64,000 bases of DNA from Streptomyces sp. AC550_RSS872 (GTDB taxonomy: Bacteria; Actinomycetota; Actinomycetes; Streptomycetales; Streptomycetaceae), in assembly GCF_019049285.1 (NCBI RefSeq), contig NZ_JAGMUL010000051.1, positions 1 to 64,000 of the forward strand, given 5' to 3'. The notes below the pieces were generated by a model. It saw only the letters and a list, made by a program, of their open reading frames with translations. It was not told the DNA's origin and searched no databases. Made by a program: the position numbers and the translations under genes. Below, one piece after another: positions 8,628 to 20,051 of the stretch; the first letter of the stretch is position 1; each line of letters begins with the position of its first letter.

Positions 8628-9993
8628 GACCGTCCCCCCTCACCCCGTGCGCCACCGGCCGCGACCGCGTCGGTACGCGCCCGGTCCGCCCGACGCCAGA
8701 GCTCGTTCAGCGAGGCGCCGCGCGGCACGCTCAGGACCGTCCAGCCCGCCTCCCGCAGCATCCGCAGCCGCTCCTCGCTCCTGTCCAACGCGCCGGGCAC
8801 ATCGGCGGGTTCCCGCACCCACGTCCCGCTGTCCAGCACGAAGGCCACCGCGCCCCCGCTGCGCTGACGCATCTTGGCAGCCACCGCCGCCTGCTCCTCG
8901 TCGAGGTCGCCGAAGAACGCGACCAGCAGTCCCTCGTTGCCGCCGCGCAGCACGTCGTACGCCCGCGACAGACCCGTGCCGTCCGAGTGGTCGATCACCG
9001 CGAGGGTGTCCATCATCAGCCCCGCCGCGTCCGCCGACTCCTGGCTCGCGCCCGCGAACCCGTCGGTGCCCTCCCCGGGGACCGAGCTGCCGGTGTCGGT
9101 CAACAGCCGGACGGAGAAGCCCCGTTCGAGCATGTGGACCAGCACGGACGCCGTACCCGACACGGCCCACTCGAAGGCCGAGTCCGGGCCCGCGCCCTGG
9201 AAGGCAAGGCCCCGGGTGTCCAGCAGCACCGTGCAGCGGGAGCGCTGTGGCTGCTCCTCGCGGCGCACCATCAGCTCGCCGTAGCGTGCGGTGGAGCGCC
9301 AGTGGACGCGGCGCAGGTCGTCGCCGTAGCGATACCCGCGCGGGATCACGTCGTCCTCGCCGGCCAGTGCCAGCGAGCGCTGGCGTCCGTCGCCGTACCC
9401 CTTCGCCTCCCCGCTGAAGCGCACCGGCGGGAGCGGTTCCACGCGCGGGATGACCGTCAGGGTGTCGTGCGTCGAGAAGGAGCGGGTCAGCTCGCACATG
9501 CCGAACGGGTCGCTCAGGCGCAGCTGCAACGGGCCCAGCGGATAGCGGCCGCGCAGGTCGGAGCGGACCCGGTAGGACACCTCGCGGCGGCCGCCCGCCT
9601 CCACCCGGTCCAGTACGAAGCGCGGGCGCGGCCCGAGGACGTACGGCACCCGGTCCTGGAGCATCAGCAGGCCGGTGGGCAGCCGGGAGACGTTGTCCAT
9701 CCGCAGATGCACGCGGGCCTCGCTGCCGGCGGGTACGCGCGCGGGGGAGAGCCTTCGGCTGCCCGCGACCCGGTAGCGGGTGCGGTACAGCACGGTCGCG
9801 CACACCAGCGGGAGCACCGCCAGCAGCAGGCCGACGCGCAGCAGGTCGCTCTGGCCGAGGACGTAGGCGCAGACGGCGGCCGCGATGCCGGCGGCCAGGA
9901 AGGAACGGCCACGCGTGGTCAGACCGGCCAGTGCGGTGCGGATCCCGCTCTTCTCGCCGCGGTCCGCCTCCGCCTGTCCGGTCCCACCGGAGG

Positions 9994-9997
<4 letters not shown>
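8624..9997 (-). CDS. DUF58 domain protein
   Basis: A 457-residue protein with two close membrane segments near residues 30-70 and a following beta-rich part. The DUF58/von Willebrand A-like region contains GDDLRRVHWRSTARYGELMVRREE and CTVLLDTRG, where the Asp would begin the MIDAS-like metal site. It overlaps moxR and the transglutaminase gene by ATGA at both ends, so the three proteins are made together. By analogy with other MoxR-DUF58 pairs it is probably the membrane-bound client or adaptor of the AAA+ ATPase. Confidence 0.87.
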
Positions 9998-11037
<1,040 letters not shown>

Positions 11038-11107
11038 CCGGCCCTCCTCGGCCCGTTCTTTCCGGGCCGACGCGATGCGGACCGGCCCACCCCTGGAACA
11101 CGGACAC

Positions 11108-11129
11108 CACGCGGGAAAAGTTCCGCGTG
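11108..11129. other. Inverted repeat in the moxR leader
   Basis: CACGCGG (11108-11114) and CCGCGTG (11123-11129) are perfect arms around an 8-nt A/T-rich centre (gaaaagtt). It lies about 70 bp before the moxR start. It may be an operator or an RNA hairpin. Confidence 0.35.
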
Positions 11130-11269
11130 TTGCCACACTCGCATTCTTGCTGCCGTTACCGATTCGTGTCACTCGACTGTGGACAACTGTCCGCGATATG
11201 TCAGGGCTTAGGGCCTTTTGTGCCGCCCGAAGCCGGAATTGACAGCGAAACGACAGCTGAGGCGGAGGG

Positions 11270-11815
11270 TTACGCGGGGTCGATCTCGCGCAGCAGACCC
11301 GTCTTCACGTCGAAGACGAAGCCCCGGACGTCGTCCGTGCTCACCAGGAACGGCGAGGTGCGCACGCGCTGCATCGACTGCCGCACGTCCTGGTCGACGT
11401 CCCGGAAGGACTCCACGGCCCAGGCGGGGCGCTGGCCGACCTCCAGCTCCAGCTCGGTGCGGAAGTCCTCGGTGAGGGACTCCAGACCGCAGCCGGTGTG
11501 GTGGATCAGGACGATGCTGCGGGTGCCGAGCTTGCGCTGGCTGATGGTGAGCGAGCGGATCACGTCGTCGGTGACGACGCCGCCGGCGTTGCGGATGGTG
11601 TGACAGTCACCGAGTTCCAGACCGAGCGCGGCGTGCAGGTCGATCCGGGCGTCCATGCAGGCGACGACGGCGACGCGGAGCACGGGGCGGGCGTCCATGC
11701 CCGGGTCGGTGAACGCGGAGGCGTAGCGCTCGTTGGCCTCGACCAGGCGGTCGGTGACCGTGCCGCGGACTATCGCACTCTCGGGACCGGCGGGAACCGA
11801 TGCAGATGTCGTCAT
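11270..11815 (-). CDS. Beta-class carbonic anhydrase
   Basis: A 181-residue enzyme for CO2 hydration. The zinc and active-site residues are Cys53, Asp55 and Arg57 in CMDARID, His106 and Cys109 in HHTGCG, with RNAGG between them. The compact length matches the short mycobacterial-type beta class. ATG 11815 is preferred because TACCGT (11823-11828, minus strand) lies 7 nt upstream and there is no Shine-Dalgarno, which is the pattern of a leaderless transcript. It is divergent from the dcw cluster, with no link to it other than position. Confidence 0.87.
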   Translation of the reverse strand: MTTSASVPAGPESAIVRGTVTDRLVEANERYASAFTDPGMDARPVLRVAVVACMDARIDLHAALGLELGDCHTIRNAGGVVTDDVIRSLTISQRKLGTRSIVLIHHTGCGLESLTEDFRTELELEVGQRPAWAVESFRDVDQDVRQSMQRVRTSPFLVSTDDVRGFVFDVKTGLLREIDPA

Positions 11816-11991
11816 ACCCATGACGGTACTGGTCACGTCCGAAATGGTCCTGCTGTGAGAGGGGACAAAGAACGCCATTGAGTCGTGTTGTGAGCTAACC
11901 CACAGGGGTGGCGTGAGTGCGCCCATACGAGCGATTTCACGCATGGGGCGGCAGGGCCGGAACCCGAAGTGGCGACGCGCAGGCCGGTTGA

Positions 11992-12019
11992 TTGACCGCG
12001 AGACACCGTGGACTAAAGT
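11992..12019 (+). promoter_or_regulatory. Probable promoter of the dcw cluster
   Basis: TTGACC (11992-11997), a 16-bp spacer and TAAAGT (12014-12019) make the best vegetative promoter in the 436-bp gap before rsmH. A GACAC pentamer (12002-12006), the core recognised by the sporulation regulator WhiA, lies inside the spacer, but a 5-mer can occur by chance. No mraZ gene precedes the cluster. Confidence 0.55.
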
Positions 12020-12251
12020 GACGCGAAGCGGGAGGCGAGACTCCCTGCTGGACTGAATTCCCCGAGACCCCGGCGATTTTCCGGAGATCTCCCCGCGTGC
12101 GCGGCGCGTACGCACGGCTCGGCCTCCTCCCGCTCCGGTCGGCTGACGCTTCCGGCGCCGGCAGGCCTCCCCTTCACTGGGGGTCCCCAGTTCGCCGGGG
12201 CGGGCGGGGACCTGGCGGTGTGTACGGCCCCGCCGGATCTGAGAGGGCCCC
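12020..12251 (+). other. Long structured leader of rsmH
   Basis: If the promoter above is used, the transcript has a leader of more than 200 nt. GGGAG (12030-12034) can pair with CTCCC (12041-12045), or as GCGGGAG (12028-12034) with CTCCCGC (12127-12133). These pairings are mutually exclusive. A further palindrome, ACTGGGG-gt-CCCCAGT, is at 12176-12191. No gene is convincing in this stretch. Confidence 0.35.
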
Positions 12252-13208
12252 TTGAGCCAGAGTCGACATGTCCCGGTGATGCTCCAGCGGTGCCTGGACC
12301 TGTTGGCCCCCGCGCTCCAGCGGCCCGGAGCGGTGGTCGTCGACTGCACCCTCGGGCTCGGCGGCCACAGCGAGGCCCTGCTCCAGAAGTTCCCCGAGGC
12401 CCGGCTCGTCGCCCTCGACCGGGACAAGGAGGCCCTGCGGCTGTCCGGCGAGCGGCTCGCGCCGTACGGCGACCGCGCGACCCTGGTGCACGCCGTCTAC
12501 GACGAGCTCCCGGACGTTCTGGACAGGCTCGGCATCGCGCGCGTGCAGGGCGTCCTGTTCGACCTCGGCGTCTCCTCCATGCAGCTCGACGAGGCCGACC
12601 GCGGCTTCGCCTACGCCCAGGACGCCCCCCTCGACATGCGCATGGACCAGACGACCGGCGTCAGCGCCGCCGAGGTCCTCAACACCTACCCGCCCGGCGA
12701 ACTCGTCCGGATCCTGCGGGCGTACGGCGAGGAGAAGCAGGCCAAGCGGATCGTGGCCGCCATCGTGCGCGAGCGCGACAAGGAGCCGTTCACCAACAGC
12801 GCCCGGCTCGTGGAGCTCATCCGGGACGCGCTGCCGCAGGCCGCCAAGCGCACCGGCGGCAACCCGGCCAAGCGCACCTTCCAGGCGCTGCGCATCGAGG
12901 TCAACGGCGAGCTCTCCGTCCTGGAGCGGGCGATCCCGGCCGCGGTGGAGGCCCTCGCCGTCGGCGGGCGGATCGCGGTGCTGTCGTACCACTCGCTGGA
13001 GGACCGGCTGGTCAAGCAGGTGTTCGCGGCCGGCGCCGCCAACACCGCGCCGCCCGGGCTGCCCGTCGTACCCGAGCAGTACCAGCCGCGGCTCAAGCTG
13101 CTGACGCGCGGTGCCGAACTTCCCACCGAGGAAGAGGTCGCCGAGAACCGGCGCGCCGCACCGGCGCGTCTGCGGGGCGCCGAACGCATCAGGGAGTCCA
13201 TCGAATGA
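12252..13208 (+). CDS. rsmH: 16S rRNA m4C1402 methyltransferase RsmH
   Basis: 318 residues, the usual length for RsmH (MraW), which N4-methylates C1402 of 16S rRNA. The SAM site is [14 protein letters not shown] near residue 32. The family motifs [14 protein letters not shown] and [13 protein letters not shown] are present. Translation most likely starts at TTG 12252 behind GAGAGGG, giving [11 protein letters not shown], since HVPVML is the conserved start of the family. It is the first gene of the dcw cluster. Confidence 0.93.
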   Translation: MSQSRHVPVMLQRCLDLLAPALQRPGAVVVDCTLGLGGHSEALLQKFPEARLVALDRDKEALRLSGERLAPYGDRATLVHAVYDELPDVLDRLGIARVQGVLFDLGVSSMQLDEADRGFAYAQDAPLDMRMDQTTGVSAAEVLNTYPPGELVRILRAYGEEKQAKRIVAAIVRERDKEPFTNSARLVELIRDALPQAAKRTGGNPAKRTFQALRIEVNGELSVLERAIPAAVEALAVGGRIAVLSYHSLEDRLVKQVFAAGAANTAPPGLPVVPEQYQPRLKLLTRGAELPTEEEVAENRRAAPARLRGAERIRESIE

Positions 13209-13294
13209 CGGCCGGGAGGCAGGGGCGGGTGTCCGGGTCCAGTAGTCAAACCCACGAGTTGGAAAACCGGACCCGGGGGAGGGCAAGTGAGTAG
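13205..13294 (+). CDS. Possible 29-codon ORF bridging rsmH and ftsL
   Basis: An ATG overlapping the rsmH stop (ATGA) opens a 29-codon frame, beginning [19 protein letters not shown] and ending at TAG 13292-13294, just inside the ftsL start. It fills the 78-bp gap so that ribosomes could pass from rsmH to ftsL. The peptide resembles no known protein, so it may be only a coupling device or chance. Confidence 0.3.
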   Translation: MTAGRQGRVSGSSSQTHELENRTRGRASE

Positions 13295-13889
13295 GAAACC
13301 CGAACTGAGGGGTCGGGCCGCCCGGCTCGCGCGGATCTTCCCCTCCGGGGCCCGGCAGGCCGCCCGTGCCCCGTTCGTCCTCCTTGTCGTCCTCCTCCTC
13401 GGCGGTGGCCTCATCGGGCTCCTCGTGCTGAACTCCGCGCTCAGCGAAGGCGCGTTCAGACTCGACGACCTCCAGAAGGAGACGAAGTCCCTCACCGACG
13501 AGGAACAGTCCCTCCAGCGGGACATCGACACCTACTCCGCCCCCGACGCCCTCCAGCGCCGAGCCCTCGAACTCGGCATGGTCCCCGGCGGCGACCCCGC
13601 GTTCCTCAACCCCGACGGCACGGTCAAGGGTGCCCCCAGCCCCGCGGCCGGGGGGCAGGGCGCCGCGTACAGCCCGCTCATCCTGGCCCCCGAGGCCCTG
13701 GTCACCGAGCCCGGACCGCCGCCTCCTGCGGCCGGTGCGACGCCCACCACGCCGGCCCCCGAGGCGACGCCCGCCACGCCGACCCCCGCGGTCACCCCGA
13801 CCGAGCCGCAGCCCGCGGCCACCTACGCCGTGCCCCAGTACGCGCCCTCCGTCCAGCAGTCCACCGCATACCCGACCCCCGGCAGGTGA
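13287..13889 (+). CDS. ftsL: Cell division protein FtsL (septum formation initiator)
   Basis: 200 residues. It has a basic cytoplasmic N-terminus, one membrane helix at about residues 30-52 (LLVVLLLGGGLIGLLVLNSA), a leucine-zipper-like coiled coil to about residue 100, and a long Pro/Ala/Thr-rich extracellular tail. This is the actinobacterial FtsL layout. GTG 13287 follows a GGGGGAGGG tract. Its stop overlaps the ftsI start (GTGA). FtsL forms the FtsQ-FtsL-DivIC complex that activates septal synthesis. Confidence 0.87.
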   Translation: MSRKPELRGRAARLARIFPSGARQAARAPFVLLVVLLLGGGLIGLLVLNSALSEGAFRLDDLQKETKSLTDEEQSLQRDIDTYSAPDALQRRALELGMVPGGDPAFLNPDGTVKGAPSPAAGGQGAAYSPLILAPEALVTEPGPPPPAAGATPTTPAPEATPATPTPAVTPTEPQPAATYAVPQYAPSVQQSTAYPTPGR

Positions 13890-15853
13890 CGGAAGTGTCC
13901 GACAGGGAACCGCCCCGCCGCCGCGTGCCCGGCCCCGCGAAGCCCGCCCGCTCCGCCGGCGCCCAGCGACGGCCGGGCCCCGGCGCCCGCCCGGCCCGCC
14001 GGCCGACCCGGCCCCGCCCCATGCCCACCGGCAGGATCCGGCTCGGCAGCCCCCGCCCCCGGCTGCGCATGGTCGGCCTGGCCCTGACCCTCGTCCTGGC
14101 CGTCTTCGTCGTACGGCTGCTTCAGGTGCAGGGCGTCGAGGCGAGCACCTATGCCGCCAAGGCCGAGAAGAACCGGTACGTGGGCTACACCCTGGCCGCC
14201 GAGCGCGGCGGCATCACCGACCGCAACGGCGTGGCGCTCGCGGCCAGCGTGGACGCGTACGACATCACCGCCGACCCCACGCTGTTCTCCCGAGAACAGC
14301 TGAAGATTGACGACGGCCCCGAGCAGGCGGCCGCCCTCCTCGCGCCGATCCTCGGCCAGGAGCAGGAGACGATCGTCAGGAAGCTGCGGCCCGAGAACAA
14401 GAACTCGCGCTACACCCTGCTGGCGCGCCGCCAGACCCCGCAGGTCTGGAAGCAGATCAAGGACCTGAAGAGCGCCCTGGCCACCAAGGCCGAGACCGAC
14501 AAGAGCACGGTCAATGTCCTCGCGGGGGTTCTCTCGGTCGCCAGCAGCAAGCGCGTGTACCCGAACGGCGACCTCGCCGCCGGGATACTGGGCTGGGTCA
14601 ACGCCGACGGCAAGGGCGGCGGCGGTATCGAGCAGCAGCTGAACAAGCAGCTGTCCGGCAAGGACGGCGAGATCCGGTACGCCCAGTCCGGCGGCCGTCA
14701 GGTCCCCACCGTGGGCTCCACCGAGACGCCCGCAGTGCCCGGCAGCGACGTCGAGCTCACCATCGACCGCGACATCCAGTGGGCCGCGCAGAACGCGATC
14801 ACCAAGCAGGTGCAGGAGTCCAGGGCGGACCGCGGCTATGTGATCGTCCAGGACACCCGCACCGGCGAGATCCTCGCCATGGCCAACTCGCCCGGCTTCG
14901 ACCCGAACGACCTCTCGGCGGCCAGCAGCGCCAACATGGGCAACGCGGCCGTCCAGGACGCCTTCGAGCCCGGTTCCACCGCCAAGGTCATGTCGATGGC
15001 CGCCGTACTCGAGGAGGGCGTGGCCACGCCCGGCACACATGTCATCGTGCCCAACCGGCTGCACCGCGGCGACCGGCTGTTCAAGGACGACATCGACCAC
15101 GACACCTGGTTCCTCACGCTCAACGGCGTGCTCGCCAAGTCCAGCAACATCGGCACCATCCTGGCCACCGGCCAGCTCGGCAAGACCCAGCGGGAGGCCA
15201 ACAAGGTCCTCTACAGCTATCTGCGCAAGTTCGGCCTCGGCAGCTACACCGGCCTCGGCTTCCCCGGCGAGACCCCGGGCATCCTGGCGGCGCCGGACAA
15301 GTGGTCGACGTCGCAGCAGTACACGATTCCTTTCGGCCAGGGTCTGTCCCTCAACGCGATGCAGGCGGCCTCGATCTACTCGACGATCGCCAACGGCGGC
15401 GTCCGCGTCGAACCCACGCTCGTACGCGGCACCGAGGGACCCGACGGAAAGTTCACCGAGGCCCCGAAGCCCGAGAAGACCCGCGTCATCAGCGCCAAGA
15501 CGGCGAAGACCCTCGCCCAGATGCTGGAGTCGGTCGTGGACGACAGGGAGGGCACCGGCACCAAGGCGCGCATCCCCGGCTACCGGGTCGCGGGCAAGAC
15601 GGGTACGGCGAACCGAGTGGATCCGGCCACCGGCAAGTACCGCGGCTACACGTCGTCGTTCGCCGGATTCGCGCCGGCGGACAAGCCCCGTGTCACGGTG
15701 TACTGCGCCATCCAGAACGCCACCCAGGGCAACTACTTCGGTGGCCAGATCTGCGGACCCATCTACAAGCAGGTGATGGAGTTCGCCCTGAAGACCCTCC
15801 AGGTCCCGCCGACCGGGGCCAAGGCCGCCAAGCTCCCGGTCGCCTTCAACTGA
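13886..15853 (+). CDS. ftsI: Septal penicillin-binding protein FtsI (PBP3)
   Basis: A 655-residue class B transpeptidase that cross-links septal peptidoglycan. A long basic, Pro-rich cytoplasmic tail precedes the membrane helix at about residues 62-82, followed by the dimerisation domain and the penicillin-binding domain. The active-site motifs are Ser364-x-x-Lys367 (GSTAK), Ser419-Ser-Asn421 and Lys571-Thr-Gly (VAGKTGTAN). GTG 13886 overlaps the ftsL stop; a second GTG nine bases later is an alternative start. Confidence 0.95.
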   Translation: MTEVSDREPPRRRVPGPAKPARSAGAQRRPGPGARPARRPTRPRPMPTGRIRLGSPRPRLRMVGLALTLVLAVFVVRLLQVQGVEASTYAAKAEKNRYVGYTLAAERGGITDRNGVALAASVDAYDITADPTLFSREQLKIDDGPEQAAALLAPILGQEQETIVRKLRPENKNSRYTLLARRQTPQVWKQIKDLKSALATKAETDKSTVNVLAGVLSVASSKRVYPNGDLAAGILGWVNADGKGGGGIEQQLNKQLSGKDGEIRYAQSGGRQVPTVGSTETPAVPGSDVELTIDRDIQWAAQNAITKQVQESRADRGYVIVQDTRTGEILAMANSPGFDPNDLSAASSANMGNAAVQDAFEPGSTAKVMSMAAVLEEGVATPGTHVIVPNRLHRGDRLFKDDIDHDTWFLTLNGVLAKSSNIGTILATGQLGKTQREANKVLYSYLRKFGLGSYTGLGFPGETPGILAAPDKWSTSQQYTIPFGQGLSLNAMQAASIYSTIANGGVRVEPTLVRGTEGPDGKFTEAPKPEKTRVISAKTAKTLAQMLESVVDDREGTGTKARIPGYRVAGKTGTANRVDPATGKYRGYTSSFAGFAPADKPRVTVYCAIQNATQGNYFGGQICGPIYKQVMEFALKTLQVPPTGAKAAKLPVAFN

Positions 15854-15890
15854 CCACCCTGATCAGCACCGAGCAGCCAGGAAACACCTC

Positions 15891-17555
15891 GTGACAACGA
15901 TCACTCCCGACCCCGGGAACCAAGGCGCCCCCCGCCCCTCACTTCGCTCCCAGGCGGGTACGCCCGGTACGCTCACCGCCGTGCCACACGCTGATCAGTC
16001 CCAAACCACCCAGAAGGGGCATCCCGTGACATATCCCGGGCCGCCCAGGCCGGTGCAGGTCTCCGCCACACCCCTCGCGGAACTCGCCGACCAGCTGGGT
16101 GCCGCCGCGCCGGGCAGCGCGGACGCCGCCGCAGCGGTCACGGGCATCACCCATGACTCGCGCGCCGTCCGCCCCGGCGATCTGTACGCCGCTCTCCCGG
16201 GCGCCCGCCTGCACGGCGCCGACTTCGTCACGCAGGCCGCGGGCCTCGGCGCGGCCGCCGTGCTGACCGACCCGAGCGGCGCCGAGCGCGCCGCCGTGAC
16301 CGGCCTGCCGGTTCTGGTCGTCGAGGACCCACGCGGGCAGATGGGTGAACTGGCGGCCACGATCTACGGCCACCCCGGACGCGATCTCCTCCAGATCGGC
16401 ATCACCGGCACCTCGGGCAAGACCACCACCGCGTATCTCGTCGAGGGCGCCCTCAAGACCGCCCGGTCGACCGGCCTGATCGGCACGGTCGAGATGCGCA
16501 TCGGCGAGGAGCGCATCAAGTCCGAGCGCACCACGCCCGAAGCCACCGATCTGCAGGCCCTGTTCGCCGTCATGCGCGAACGCGGCGTGGAGGCGGTCGC
16601 CATGGAGGTCTCCAGCCACGCGCTGGTCCTCGGCCGGGTCGACGGCTGCGTCTTCGACATCGCCGTCTTCACCAACCTCAGCCCGGAACACATGGAGTTC
16701 CACTCCGACATGGAGGACTACTTCCGGGCCAAGGCACAGCTGTTCACCCCGAAACGCAGCAAACTCGGCGTCGTCAACCTCGACGACGAGTACGGCCGCA
16801 GGCTGGTCAAGGAAGCCGGCGTCCCGGTCGTCACCTACTCCGCCGAGGGCCACCCCGACGCCGACTGGCGCGCCGAGGACGTGACCATCGGCCCCATGGA
16901 CTCGACGTTCACGGTGATCGGCCCCGGGGGCGAGCGGGTCGCCGCCAGGTCCCCGATCGCCGGCCCCTTCAACGTGGCGAACACCCTCGCCGCCATCACC
17001 GCCTTGGCCGCCGCAGGCCTCGACGTACAGGCCGCCGCCGACGGCATCGCCGCGGTGCCGGGCGTGCCCGGCCGCCTTGAGCGCGTGGACGCCGGGCAGC
17101 CGTACCTCGCGGTCGTGGACTACGCCCACAAGACCGACGCCGTCGAATCGGTGCTGAAGGCACTGCGCAAGGTCACCGAGGGCAGCCTGCACATCGTGCT
17201 CGGCTGCGGCGGCGACCGGGACGTGACCAAGCGCGAGCCGATGGGCGCCGCCGCGGCCCGCCTCGCCGACACCGCCGTACTGACCTCCGACAACCCCCGC
17301 TCCGAGGACCCCCTCGCGATCCTCGCAACCATGCTCCAGGGCGCGGCTTCCGTACCGGCACACGAGCGTGGCGAGGTCCAGGTCTTCGAGGACCGGGCCG
17401 CCGCCATCGCCGCGGCCGTCGCCCGCGCCCGGCCCGGCGACACCGTGCTGGTCGCCGGCAAGGGCCATGAGCAGGGCCAGGACATCGCCGGAGTGGTCCG
17501 CCCCTTCGACGACCGCCAGGTCCTGCGCGAAGCTATCCAGAAGACCCAGGGATGA
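15891..17555 (+). CDS. murE: UDP-MurNAc-tripeptide synthetase MurE
   Basis: A 554-residue Mur ligase that adds diaminopimelate to UDP-MurNAc-L-Ala-D-Glu. The ATP-binding loop is GITGTSGKTTTAYL at about residues 168-181. The DNPR motif (SDNPRSEDP), which reads the diaminopimelate side chain, lies near residue 465; Streptomyces uses the LL isomer. GTG 15891 gives about 45 poorly conserved N-terminal residues. A GTG at 16026 preceded by GAAGGGG is a credible alternative start. Confidence 0.94.
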   Translation: MTTITPDPGNQGAPRPSLRSQAGTPGTLTAVPHADQSQTTQKGHPVTYPGPPRPVQVSATPLAELADQLGAAAPGSADAAAAVTGITHDSRAVRPGDLYAALPGARLHGADFVTQAAGLGAAAVLTDPSGAERAAVTGLPVLVVEDPRGQMGELAATIYGHPGRDLLQIGITGTSGKTTTAYLVEGALKTARSTGLIGTVEMRIGEERIKSERTTPEATDLQALFAVMRERGVEAVAMEVSSHALVLGRVDGCVFDIAVFTNLSPEHMEFHSDMEDYFRAKAQLFTPKRSKLGVVNLDDEYGRRLVKEAGVPVVTYSAEGHPDADWRAEDVTIGPMDSTFTVIGPGGERVAARSPIAGPFNVANTLAAITALAAAGLDVQAAADGIAAVPGVPGRLERVDAGQPYLAVVDYAHKTDAVESVLKALRKVTEGSLHIVLGCGGDRDVTKREPMGAAAARLADTAVLTSDNPRSEDPLAILATMLQGAASVPAHERGEVQVFEDRAAAIAAAVARARPGDTVLVAGKGHEQGQDIAGVVRPFDDRQVLREAIQKTQG

Positions 17556-17559
17556 ACTT

Positions 17560-18981
17560 GTGATCGCCCTCTCTCTCGCCGAGATCGCAGAAGTCGTCGG
17601 CGGGCAGACGCACGACATACCGGATCCGTCCGTCCAGGTCACCGGACCGGTCGTCCGGGACTCCCGTGAAGTGGAGCCCGGCACCCTCTTCGCCGCCTTC
17701 GTCGGCGAGCGTGTGGACGGCCACGACTTCGCCGAGAAGGTCGTCGAAGCGGGCGCGGTCGCCGTACTGGCATCGCGTCCCGTCGGCGTTCCCGCGATCG
17801 TGGTGGCCGACGTCCAGACGGCCCTCGGTGCCCTCGCCCGGCATGTCGTACGCCGGCTCGGTGCGACCCTCGTCGCCCTGACCGGCTCGGCGGGCAAGAC
17901 CAGCACCAAGGACCTGATCGCCCAGGTGCTCCGGCGCAAGGCGCCGACCGTGTTCACGCCGGGCTCGCTCAACAACGAGATCGGGCTGCCGCTGACCGCC
18001 CTCAGCGCCACCGAGGAGACGAGGTTCCTCGTCCTGGAGATGGGCGCCCGCGGTATCGGCCACATCCGCTACCTCGCCGATCTGACGCCGCCGAGGATCG
18101 GCCTGGTGCTCAACGTCGGCACCGCCCACATCGGCGAGTTCGGCGGCCGCGAGCAGATCGCGCAGGCCAAGGGCGAGTTGGTGGAGAGCCTTCCTCAGGA
18201 CGGCGCGGCGATCCTCAACGCCGACGATCCCCTCGTACGGGCCATGGCGTCCCGTACGAAGGCGAAGGTGATCCTTTTCGGAGAGTCCGGCGAAGCGGAC
18301 GTACGCGCCGAGAACGTGCGACTCACGGACAGCGGACAGCCTTCCTTCAGGCTTCACACACCCTCCGGGTGCAGTGATGTGACCATGCGCCTGTACGGTG
18401 AGCACCACGTGTCGAACGCGCTCGCCGCGGCCGCCGTCGCCCATGAGCTGGGCATGTCCGCGGAAGAGATCGCCACCGCGCTCTCCGAGGCGGGCTCCCT
18501 CTCCCGCTGGCGGATGGAGGTCACCGAGCGCCCGGACGGCGTGACGGTCGTCAACGACGCCTACAACGCGAACCCCGAGTCCATGAGGGCCGCTCTGCGT
18601 GCGCTTGCTGCCATGGGCGAAGCCTCACGGGCGAAAGGGGGCCGTACGTGGGCGGTGCTCGGCAAGATGGCCGAGCTCGGGGACGAGGCGCTCGCCGAGC
18701 ACGACGCGGTCGGACGGCTCGCCGTCCGGCTCAACGTCAGCAAGCTCGTCGCGGTCGGGGGCAGGGAAGCGTCCTGGCTGCAACTGGGCGCATATAACGA
18801 GGGTTCGTGGGGTGAGGAGTCGGTGCACGTGTCCGACGCACAGGCGGCGGTCGACCTGTTGCGCAGCGAGTTGCGCCCGGGGGACGTCGTACTCGTGAAG
18901 GCGTCCCGTTCGGTAGGTCTGGAGAGCGTCGCCGAGGCGCTGCTCGCGGGCGGCACCGAGGGTGAGGTTGCCGCCCGATGA
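17560..18981 (+). CDS. murF: UDP-MurNAc-pentapeptide synthetase MurF
   Basis: 473 residues. It adds D-Ala-D-Ala to the UDP-MurNAc-tripeptide in the cytoplasm. The ATP loop is [13 protein letters not shown] at about residues 106-118. The central-domain motif [10 protein letters not shown] and the C-terminal [12 protein letters not shown] are typical of MurF. GTG 17560 is four bases after murE, and the protein starts directly in the conserved [14 protein letters not shown] segment, so the longer upstream frame is rejected. It overlaps mraY by ATGA. Confidence 0.94.
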   Translation: MIALSLAEIAEVVGGQTHDIPDPSVQVTGPVVRDSREVEPGTLFAAFVGERVDGHDFAEKVVEAGAVAVLASRPVGVPAIVVADVQTALGALARHVVRRLGATLVALTGSAGKTSTKDLIAQVLRRKAPTVFTPGSLNNEIGLPLTALSATEETRFLVLEMGARGIGHIRYLADLTPPRIGLVLNVGTAHIGEFGGREQIAQAKGELVESLPQDGAAILNADDPLVRAMASRTKAKVILFGESGEADVRAENVRLTDSGQPSFRLHTPSGCSDVTMRLYGEHHVSNALAAAAVAHELGMSAEEIATALSEAGSLSRWRMEVTERPDGVTVVNDAYNANPESMRAALRALAAMGEASRAKGGRTWAVLGKMAELGDEALAEHDAVGRLAVRLNVSKLVAVGGREASWLQLGAYNEGSWGEESVHVSDAQAAVDLLRSELRPGDVVLVKASRSVGLESVAEALLAGGTEGEVAAR

Positions 18982-20051
18982 TGAATCAGATCCTGTTCTC
19001 AGGAGTCATTGGTCTCTTCCTGACCCTGGTCGGCACCCCGCTGCTGATCAAGCTGCTGGCCCGCAAGGGCTACGGCCAGTACATCCGTGACGACGGCCCG
19101 CGCGAGCACCACGCCAAGCGCGGTACGCCGACCATGGGCGGTATCGCCTTCATCCTGGCGACGATCGTCGCGTACTTCCTGTCCAAGCTGATCACCGGCA
19201 AGCCCCCGACGTTCTCCGGCGTCCTGGTCATCGGCCTGATGGCCGGCATGGGCCTGGTCGGCTTCCTGGACGACTACATCAAGATCGTCAAGCGTCGTTC
19301 GCTGGGTCTGCGGGCCAAGGCCAAGATGGCCGGCCAGCTGCTCGGCGGTATCGCCTTCGCCGTGCTCTCGCTGCAGTTCGCGGACAACCGCAACAACACC
19401 CCGGCCTCCACCAAGATCTCCTTCGTGCAGGACTTCGGCTGGTCCATCGGCCCGGTGCTGTTCGTCGTCTGGGCGCTGTTCATGATTCTCGCCATGTCGA
19501 ACGGCGTGAACCTGACGGACGGTCTGGACGGCCTCGCCACCGGCGCCTCCGTGCTGGTCTTCGGCGCCTACACCTTCATCGGCGTGTGGCAGTTCCAGGA
19601 GTCCTGCGCCAACGCGCAGACCCTGGCCAACCCCGGCGCCTGTTACGAGGTGCGAGATCCACTCGACCTGGCCGTCGTCTCCTCGGCGCTGATGGGCGCC
19701 TGCCTCGGCTTCCTGTGGTGGAACACGTCGCCCGCCAAGATCTTCATGGGTGACACCGGTTCGCTGGCCCTCGGCGGCGCGCTCGCCGGTCTCGCCATCT
19801 GCTCGCGCACCGAGCTGCTGCTCGCCATCCTCGGCGGCCTGTTCGTGCTGATCACCATGTCGGTGGTCATCCAGGTCGGCTCCTTCCGCCTCACCGGCAA
19901 GCGCGTCTTCCGTATGGCGCCACTCCAGCACCACTTCGAACTCAAGGGCTGGTCAGAAGTGCTCATCGTGGTCCGTTTCTGGATCATTCAGGGCATCTGT
20001 GTGATCGTCGGACTGGGCCTCTTCTACGCGGGATGGGCAGCGGACAAGTGA
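18978..20051 (+). CDS. mraY: Phospho-MurNAc-pentapeptide transferase MraY
   Basis: A 357-residue polytopic membrane enzyme (about ten helices) that makes lipid I from UDP-MurNAc-pentapeptide and undecaprenyl phosphate. Family motifs are visible: [18 protein letters not shown], the Asp pair in [17 protein letters not shown], and [12 protein letters not shown]. The C-terminal loop motif is PLQHHFE. The start overlaps the murF stop. Confidence 0.96.
   Translation: MMNQILFSGVIGLFLTLVGTPLLIKLLARKGYGQYIRDDGPREHHAKRGTPTMGGIAFILATIVAYFLSKLITGKPPTFSGVLVIGLMAGMGLVGFLDDYIKIVKRRSLGLRAKAKMAGQLLGGIAFAVLSLQFADNRNNTPASTKISFVQDFGWSIGPVLFVVWALFMILAMSNGVNLTDGLDGLATGASVLVFGAYTFIGVWQFQESCANAQTLANPGACYEVRDPLDLAVVSSALMGACLGFLWWNTSPAKIFMGDTGSLALGGALAGLAICSRTELLLAILGGLFVLITMSVVIQVGSFRLTGKRVFRMAPLQHHFELKGWSEVLIVVRFWIIQGICVIVGLGLFYAGWAADK

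Noticed and set aside
12174-13286. Minus-strand open frame opposite rsmH
   Set aside because: It has Gly/Arg/Asp/Val composition typical of antisense frames and no motif; rsmH on the plus strand is certain.
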